From NCBI GenBank assembly GCA_029204225.1, contig CM055104.1:45885835-45949834 (forward strand): a DNA stretch of 64,000 nt, written 5' to 3'. The position numbers and the translations under genes were made by a program. Positions 57,419 to 64,000 of the stretch are shown here, piece after piece (positions within the stretch are counted from its first letter, which is position 1; every line of letters begins with the position of its first letter). This DNA comes from Diphasiastrum complanatum (taxonomy: Eukaryota > Streptophyta > Lycopodiopsida > Lycopodiales > Lycopodiaceae). The notes beneath the pieces were generated by a model. That model saw nothing but the letters and a program-made list of their open reading frames with translations. It ran no database searches and was not told the origin of the DNA.

Positions 57419-60400
57419 TTTCTTCCCCCTAAACTTAAATTTTCTTCTAGAGATCAGGCTCCTTTTCCTAGGTATTCTCCTCTTCTGATTTGCCCCTCCA
57501 CCTAACTAAAAATTCCCGAAGCACTCTACTCCGTAGAGTCTTCTGCCGGCTATTAACAATTGCCTTGAGTTCAGGTGGTCAACTCACAGACTCATCATGA
57601 AGAAGTCTCTAGATCTTCCACAGGGAGCATGGTCTCCCCAACCCCTAACGAGGGTTTTAACTTACTAACATGGAAAACAGGATGAATTCCAAAGTTAGCT
57701 GGAAGGTCTAGTTTGTATGCGACCTTGTTTATCACTTGGATAACCTTAAAAGGACCGCAATACCTATGCGCCAACTTTGCACACTTACCAATTTTCAAGC
57801 CCCTAGAGTGACTAGCGACTCTCAAAAACACCCAATTGTTGACCATGAATACCTTGTGCTTTCGAGATAGATCAACATAGTGTCTTGCCCTATCTTGGGC
57901 ACTTCTTATGCTATCTTTAGCCAGCTGTAACATTTCTTGCATATCCGCAAAAAAATCAGCTGCGGCTTGCACTCGTAGGTTTTTCATGTCAACACTAATT
58001 GGTGATCAAGGTTGAAAACCATACATAAGCATGAAAGGGATGAATCCGGTCGCTGAATGTTTTGCACTGTTATATGCAAATTCCTCCAGTGGAAAGTACT
58101 GTTCCCAATCAAACTGCCGATGGCCCACATATGTTCGAAGCACATCCTCCATCGTCTGATTGGTCAGTTTTGTTTGACCGTCTGATTCTGGATGATCTGG
58201 AGAACTCATACTTAAAGTTGTTTCCAACTTTTCAAATACTGCTTGCCAAAAATTCCAGTGAATTTTGGGTCACGATCACTGACAATATCTCAAGGCAGCC
58301 CATACAGTCGAAAAAGCTTCTCAACAAATAGTTGAGCTGGTTTTGAAGCTTTAATAGTAGTTTTCGTTGGGATAAATTGAGCAAACTTCGTAAGTCTGTC
58401 AACAATGACCCAAACCGAATCGTGGCCCTTCCCTGTATGTGGAAGCCCGACCACAAAATCCCTTCCCTGTACATGGAAGCCCAACCACAAAATCCATAGA
58501 TATACTTTCCCACTTTCCAGTAGGAATATCTAAAGGATGTAATAGGCCACTGGCTTTTAGCCTCTCAGCTTTATTTAATTGGCATTTAGTACATTTAAGT
58601 ACATAGGCCTCTACCTGACTTTTCATCTTAGGCCACCAAAATTGCCTTCGAACTAAGTCAGTGTTCTTTGTATACTCGGATGTCTTGCGCATGGACTATC
58701 ATGACACTCATGCAAGATTTGGGCCCTTACCATGTCATTCTCTGGTACACACACCTTTTCCTTACAAAACAAAATCCTATTTCAAATTAGGTAATCCATT
58801 TCAATCTTTCCCTGATTTAAGGAATCTTGCAAACTTGAATTGACCCCTGAAAGTACTTGTTGCCAATACTTTCCAAAATAAGGATCGGATTCATAAAGTC
58901 CTTGAAGAGACTGAAACAACCCCAGTTCTATAACAATAAAGCTCAACTGATTAATAGCCGGTAACCTACTCAAAGCATCTGCTAGAGTATTTTGACTTTC
59001 TTTACAGTAACGTATAAAAAAGTCAAAGATTTGCATCAGCTCAGCCCATCTAGCTTGCCTCCCCTTTAAATCTGTAGCATCACAGAAATATCGAAGAGTC
59101 TGATGATCCGTCAAAACATCAAATCTGGCTCCATATAAATAATGTCACCAAATTTTCAAGGAATAAACAATTGGTAACAAATTTTTCATAGGTACAATAC
59201 CTAGACTGAACATGATTGAGTTTCTTGTTTTTATAAGCCACAGAATGTCCATCCTGCATCAAAACAGCTCCAATAACATAATCACTAGCATCGGTCCTAT
59301 AAAAGGCTTATTAGGATCGCCAATGATTAATATTGGTGCCGAAGTGACACTTTTCTTAAGCAACTCAAAACAATTATTCATATCCTCTGTCCACACCACC
59401 AGTGGACTCTTAGCCCTCCGGCTTAGCCTCTTATAGCCTTTCAAGGCCCAGGTAAGTAGAAATGCCAATCGAGCAAATTGGGGAATATGTTGACGGAAAA
59501 ACCCAACAAACCCCAAGAAAGACTTGATTTCCTGAACTGTGGTGAGAATTGGCCAATCAATAACCCTCTGGATACAATCTGGCTCAATCTCCACTCCTCG
59601 TTCGGAGATCTTATGCCCCAAGTAGGACAATTCCTTAGCAAAAAAATCACATTTAGACTCCTTGGCAAAGAGATTTTCTCTTCTTAGTATGTCCAAGACA
59701 ATCCTAAGATGCTCTTTATGTTCCACCAAAGTCTTACTGAACACTAGGATATCATCTAAGAATACCACTATGAATCTTCCCATATATGGTCTGAACAAAT
59801 CGTTCATCATTTGTTGGAAAGATAAAGATTTTTCAACAAAATCGATTTTTAATGACTTATTCTTATCAAAATGCCATTGTTGCTGGAGAACAATATCCAC
59901 ATTTGCTAATGCAATAGCATGGAATTCTATTTTTTTTAGAGTAGTCCTGTATGTACAATTCTAAATCAGGAACAACATAATCCATAAACGCAGAATTCAT
60001 TCCAGATGCCATTGTCACACACAGTATTTTTTCTCACTTTTTCTAGTGGGAAGGTTTAGCGTCTGCACCAAATTTACATTAATAAAGTTATGAGTGGATT
60101 TTGTGTCAAAAAGGACATTAACAACTTGATCTTTAACTTTACCTTTAATGCAAATAAGGTCATTAGGACCAAAGACCAAAGAACTAAGGAAATAAACATC
60201 CATCTCATTACTTCGAGATAGATTACCTGAGGTAGAAGCTGGTCTTTTGACGCAATCTCGTGCAAGGTGACCCTCGCCATTGCACTTGAAGCATAGGTTC
60301 TTCTTACAAGCTTCAACCTTATCAATGCCACCCTGATTGTTTTTAAAGTGTTTCTTTGTTTTCTTAGGATTATTGGAATTGAGATGTGTTTCACTAACAT

Positions 60401-60778
60401 TTTCCCTATCCTTCATCTTAAATTGAAAAACTTTTTTTGCTTATTAGGTTGTTGACCCCTAGGTGGCTTAGGTGTGTCATCAAAAAACTCTGCAGCCCTA
60501 ATAACATCCTCAAGGGTTTTTGGATGGTTCCTACGAACATCCACTTGATAATCTTTTGGTAACCCATCAATAAATATTAACATTTGTACTTTGAGTGGAA
60601 TGTCACTATAGAATGGATTCAAGTACTCATGAAAATCCTAAATAAACTGTTCCAAACCTTTATTCATTGTTATATGACTCAACTTTTGAAAGTGTTCATA
60701 GTCATCGAACAGTGGTAGAAAGTATTCCCTAAATACTATGCAAAAATCTTCCCATGTACAAGGTTGTTTGCCTTTTAT
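57419..60778 (-). pseudogene. Chromovirus gag-pol, broken
   Basis: From the 5' end: gag 60413-60622 (LKVQMLIFIDGLPKDYQVDV); zinc knuckle CFKCNGEGHLARDC and protease at 60015-60416, where the active site reads LFDTKSTHNFI (DTK instead of DSG/DTG). A deletion brings 60015 next to mid-RT. RT and tether at 59259-59900 have the catalytic VVFLDDILVFSKT and FLGFVGFFRQHIPQFA; RNase H is at 58782-59114 (MTDHQTLRYF, DALSRLP). The integrase zinc finger and core are at 58006-58692 (RQFWWPKMKSQVEAYVLKC, CQLNKAERL, PESDGQTKL) and the GPF/Y end at 57595-57987 ([20 protein letters not shown]). Downstream about 57480-57590 reads as a chromodomain (TLRSRVLREFLVRWRGKSEE) in which the next aromatic position is a stop. 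Dead copy. Confidence 0.9.
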
Positions 60779-60852
60779 CCTTAATCCTAAGGGTACCTTG
60801 CCATGTAGCCCCCAACACTAAATGGACTAATAGGGGTCTGAAGTACTGCTAG

Positions 60853-61692
60853 TTACATAGGTATGTAACCATAACTCCTAGGCCTTGCTTCTTGTGCAAG
60901 AGTGAAGAGGATGGGCTTGTGATCTGAGAAGAGGAAGTCTTGATAGCTCTGATACTCCATGATGTCCCACTTGTCTCCCAAGTCTTCAGAGAGGTATCCT
61001 TTATCTAGTCTAGCCATCATGAGGTTCTCCCCGCTTTGTTGATTAGACCAAGTGAATTCCTCATCTCCTTGCAATTCTACCAGAGGCTGAGATCAGCCCT
61101 TAGTTTCAGCCATTTCTCCAACTCTAGGCCCCTTATAATTTTTCATTTCCCTTTGTATCTGTCTCTTCTAAATTCAGCCATGTTGAAATCCCCAATAATG
61201 ACTAAATCTCTTCGCATTTCAACCAGTTCTTCCTATAAAAATGCTCTCTCCTGTGGGGTGTTTCTAGCATACACAAAACAAAAAATTGTTGTATGTGTGC
61301 CATCCTCCAGTGTGATAGAGTCCCAATCATGATTCCCTCCCTTCTTGACTTCAAGAATCCTATCTCTCAATGATGAAAGTGTGCCCACTGCAATTCCTCC
61401 TAAACCTCTAGGGTGATCAGTCCAGTGCCTGTCATAATCTTTGGAAATAATCTTGAGGTTGTGTTGTAGGTCCTCTTTGTCTACCTTCACCTCCTGTAAG
61501 CAGATGATCTCTGGTTTTAGCATGTTATTCCACTAATGCAATTTCTTTTGAACCTCTAGGGTGATCAGTCCAGTGCCAGTCATAATATTTGGAAATAATC
61601 CTGAGGTTGTATTGTAGGTCCTCTTTGTCTACCTTCACATCTTGTAAGCAGATGATCTCTAGTTTTAGCGTGTTATTCCACATCCAATTCCT
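60853..61692 (-). pseudogene. LINE endonuclease domain
   Basis: Minus-strand 61233-61523 (KPEIICLQEVKVDKEDLQ, HPRGLGGIAVGT, TIFCFVYARNTPQERAFL) and 60853-61074 (EFTWSNQQSG, ARLDKGYLSE, LFSDHKPILFTL) are the start and end of an APE-type endonuclease, including the ICLQEVK metal-binding and SDHKPI motifs. This enzyme nicks the target DNA for LINE priming. The frame is broken between the two parts. Positions 61403-61540 are repeated at 61551-61690 with a 148-bp period. Confidence 0.88.
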
Positions 61693-61700
61693 CCTATTCT

Positions 61701-62350
61701 AATGCACTCACACTCCTCTCAACAAATGAAGGAATAGTGAAATCACAATGATTTAGAACTTTGCAAAACTAACTCTCTTGAAACTAGACAACTTACATGT
61801 AGATCTTGATGAATCTTGATCAACAAATAGTCACCACAATATATTGAAACTAAGATATAAAAATTGATGACTTACACACAATTTGGAGAGCTTATTATAA
61901 TCAATCATATTGAATCAACAATAAACTATATGCAAAATAATTGACAATCTTGGTGCTCATCCATATAGTGAGAGACTTCTCTTCCAAGGGGAGCAAAGCT
62001 CATCCACAAATGGAAAGTTTTTCAAACAAAGTGATTGATCATTCACATGGGAAGCATAGATCACTCACTAGTGGAGACTGTCAATTTTGGAAGCTAGAAA
62101 CAATATGAAGCTTGAATGTATACAAACTTTTCAACACATAAAAAGCTTGTTTTGATGAATCACATCAAAAGACATAAATCTATGTCCCTAGTGTATAAAT
62201 GAATTGGAATGTAGTAAATGGCTCAAGATTGCAAAGATCCAACCACAACACAAGTTAGAAAATATTTGATCAAAGACAAATGCAAAAAATCATGCTAGAT
62301 TGATGCAAAAACCTATTTTTGACAAACTTTCTATTTCTAACCACCTCCTT
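61701..62350 (-). other. Leader of the large Copia
   Basis: 61701-61900 matches, inverted, the leader at 19700-19925. A repeated block at about 61970-62080 (TCATCCA and GGAG words, ending GGAGACTGTCAA) resembles the array in the gag-only element's leader at 13180-13310. No ORF is supported. Confidence 0.7.
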
Positions 62351-62362
62351 GCTTTTATACCA
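62351..62362 (-). promoter_or_regulatory. Diverged Copia primer binding site
   Basis: On the minus strand TGGTATAAAAGC differs from TGGTATCAGAGC at two positions and lies at the inner edge of the LTR. The first ten bases recur at 19600 in the related Copia. Confidence 0.65.
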
Positions 62363-62930
62363 CATCAAAAATTAAGATCCAGAATGATCCTAAAACTAGA
62401 CCCAGGAACAATAGAAGATGCACAAAAATCAATCTTACATTTGTAGACAATTTTACACATACAATTGACAATTTGATCAAGATCTACTCAACATATTGTA
62501 TACAATTGAAAGAAAATCGTAACATAAATGGATTTGAATTAATTATCTATAAAGAGGCCTTAAAACAACAAATAAACATCTATTTCCTCTCTCCAATAGA
62601 GATTGATCAAGCTTACAACACACACAAGCAAAAGACAACCACAAATAACAAGCTAGAATTGACCCTAAGGCATCCAAATTGGTAAGCCAATCTCATCAAC
62701 AACTAGCCCTAAGATAGTCATATTGGCCAAAATTGTGAAACTAAAGCCAAAAATGAACTTTTAATGACTAAGTAACCAAATGAAGTTGGAACCAACTTAA
62801 AAGTGGTTCATGTACCCTACTTTCACACATGTGACCCAACCATGTGAAGTTTATTTGCTAATTTGGCCCCATGTAGGCTCAAGTTGCCAAACTAACTAGT
62901 AAAGTAGAAAACTAGTCAACAATTTTCACA
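62363..62930 (-). mobile_element. 5' LTR of the large Copia
   Basis: About 568 bp. On the minus strand it starts TGTGAAAATTGTTGAC, like the gag-only element's LTR (TGTGAAAATTGTCAAC), and ends GGATCTTAATTTTTGATG before the primer binding site. The related LTR ends ATTTTTCACA, so the last bases here are mutated. TTCACACATGTGA near 62822 is a variant of the shared G-box palindrome. I could not find the matching 3' LTR below 49600. Confidence 0.65.
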
Positions 62931-62984
62931 TCAAACACTTTTAGATGCAACAAGAACCATGTTAATAAATGCTCAGCTACCCAC

Positions 62985-63700
62985 AAAGTTTTAGGATGAA
63001 GCTACTTCTATTGCATGTTATCTACAAGATTATTCGAGCACTAAATCTGTTCATTCCCAAACTCCTTTTGAAGGTTATTACAACTACAAACCAAGCTTGA
63101 AGCATCTATGAGTCGTTGGTTGTTTGTGCTATGCACGACTTCCTTTTGATCTGGGAAAGAAACTTAATTTATCAGTTGCAAAACTATTTTTATTGGTTAC
63201 TCTACTTTTTGTAAAGTTTATAAAGTATATGAGATACCTTAAGGATGAGTCTAGTCCTTCATGATGTAGTCTTCTTAGAATAGAAGCTTTACTGTAGGAA
63301 GACCAATTTCATCAAATAGTAAAAGTAGAAAGTAGGAATGCATTTCTTTCTCCTCTACAAAGTCTAACTATGTTGCAGCCACTTATGCAGTAAATGATGT
63401 CATTTGGCTTAGAAGATTACAACAAAATCTGAAATTTCAACAGCTCAGACTAACCACATTGCATTGAGACAATCAAAGTTGCATCGCTCTTTCCCTGAAT
63501 GCATGATATCACTCTCGAACTAAGTATATTGACATAAAATTTTATTTTCTACGAGAAAAATGTTAGGAGAAATAATTTGAATTGATTTATTGTCCTACTA
63601 GAATGATGTTGGTTGATTTATTAACAAAGTCTTTGTCCAAAGGAAAAAAACATACTACTCTAGTAAGTATGCTAAATTTTATCCAGGTTCTTAAGAGAGA
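62985..63700 (+). pseudogene. Copia integrase-RNase H fragment
   Basis: The plus strand encodes an integrase C-terminal piece (TPFEGYYNYKPSLKHL, VGCLCYARLPFDLGKKLN), then, after a deletion that removes RT, a broken RNase H (SNYVAATYAVNDVIWL, DNQSCIALSLN, RTKYIDIKFYFLREK, LVDLLTKSLSK). The AAGAGAGAG polypurine tract and an LTR start follow. Several stops and frameshifts are present. Confidence 0.85.
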
Positions 63701-64000
63701 GTGTTGGCATTGATCTTGATCCTACTTATTTATTTCAATCTTATGAGAGATTTTTCTATATTCATCATTCACATGTTACTGAAAAGTTCTACAAAAAATA
63801 TAAGAAAATTTAGATAGTCTGTATATCTACACATAATTTTGGAAAAAGTAAAAAATGAGCAAAACAGTCCGAACAATTTAGAATTTGGACAATTCTTAGA
63901 CAAAATTTGGGCATGTTTGGAAACATTTGGAGGATATTCGAAGATGTTTGAACATATTTAAAATTTCTCAAGTTTGAATCAAAAGTTGAAGATGTTGTAC
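63701..64000 (+). mobile_element. Start of a Copia 3' LTR, runs off the window
   Basis: TGTTGGCATTGATC follows the polypurine tract of the preceding fragment. The far boundary is unknown. The last 70 bp (about 63930-64000) are the reverse complement of 19645-19705, so another repeat may begin before the window ends. Confidence 0.55.

Larger units (their letters stand above)
56339..60869 (-). mobile_element. Chromovirus-type Gypsy nested in the LINE
   Basis: A minus-strand element of about 4.5 kb with target duplication CATAAC (56333-56338 and 60870-60875). Across this point the LINE frame continues as SYGWFRTDPTLLEKKG. Its 3' LTR (56339-57418) is about 1.08 kb, while only about 91 bp of the 5' LTR remain (60779-60869), so gag has been fused to an LTR stub. 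A purine-rich tract (GTTTAGGGGGAAGAA on the minus strand) precedes the 3' LTR near 57421-57435. The LTR edge contains the near-palindrome GTTACAT-AGGT-ATGTAAC. The exact terminal bases are ambiguous because the flank and the end share AAC. Confidence 0.85.
53662..61692 (-). mobile_element. LINE inserted in Copia leader, split by a Gypsy element
   Basis: An APE-type LINE on the minus strand with target duplication CCTATTCT (53654-53661 and 61693-61700). Its 3' A-rich tail (AAAGAAAAAA on the minus strand) lies next to the left copy. Without the Gypsy insertion at 56339-60869 it is about 3.5 kb. It has an endonuclease at the 5' end, then RT, then a zinc-binding C-terminus, and no gag-like ORF1, so it is probably 5' truncated. 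Its 5' end carries a 148-bp tandem duplication. It inserted into the leader of the Copia whose gag begins at 53625 and whose leader resumes at 61701. Confidence 0.9.

Overview
This window looks like repeat-rich nuclear DNA of a land plant. The evidence is a PLS-class pentatricopeptide-repeat (PPR) gene, dense nested Copia and Gypsy LTR retrotransposons with tRNA-Met-type and Athila/Tat-type primer binding sites, a chromodomain-bearing Gypsy element, and two kinds of LINE. The single-exon PPR gene, the very high retroelement load and an RT gene resembling non-apurinic (R2-like) LINEs suggest a seed-free plant such as a fern or lycophyte. That placement is an inference with low confidence. By eye the composition is AT-rich outside the PPR gene.

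Only one ordinary host gene is recognisable, the PPR gene on the minus strand at 23796-26084. Almost everything else that codes is retroelement. From left to right: a Copia 3' end with its LTR (784-1990); a broken gag-like ORF (about 2000-2850); a GGCGAGTAAT motif cluster (3241-3580); Copia integrase and 5'-LTR fragments (3608-4387); a large inverted repeat with matched (TC)45/(GA)45 arms and heat-shock-element-like sites (4582-5700); a structurally complete, apparently very young Copia-like element with a single 1046-aa ORF and no pol (8686-14244); LTR fragments and a long hairpin (14635-16348); a Copia gag-protease remnant (19968-21431); the PPR gene; a degenerate R2-like LINE (about 26900-28960) joined to a Gypsy gag-protease-RT remnant (28970-30720); a deleted Copia holding a solo LTR with target-site duplication (30720-34679) head to head with another Copia 3' end (34680-35465); an Athila/Tat-type Gypsy LTR (35466-36690); a gene-poor stretch (36700-42800); Copia (42820-45623) and Gypsy (46029-47632) remnants; and a Copia of at least 13 kb (about 49600-62930).

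That last element is a three-level nest that can be resolved at base level. The minus-strand Copia carries a LINE (53662-61692, target duplication CCTATTCT) in its leader. The LINE carries a chromovirus Gypsy (56339-60869, duplication CATAAC). A separate 939-bp insertion with duplication AACTC sits in the Copia gag (52242-53180).

The most unusual system is the 8686-14244 element. Its two 647-bp LTRs look identical and it has a perfect 5-bp target duplication. Its one long ORF keeps a Copia gag and zinc knuckle, but protease, integrase and RT are replaced by about 740 residues of unrecognised protein. A second, degenerate copy of the end of that unknown module lies at about 49600-50310, directly after the integrase of the large Copia and where RT should be. 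The leaders of the two elements share a similar repeated motif. This fits a gag-only non-autonomous element living off a related autonomous Copia family.
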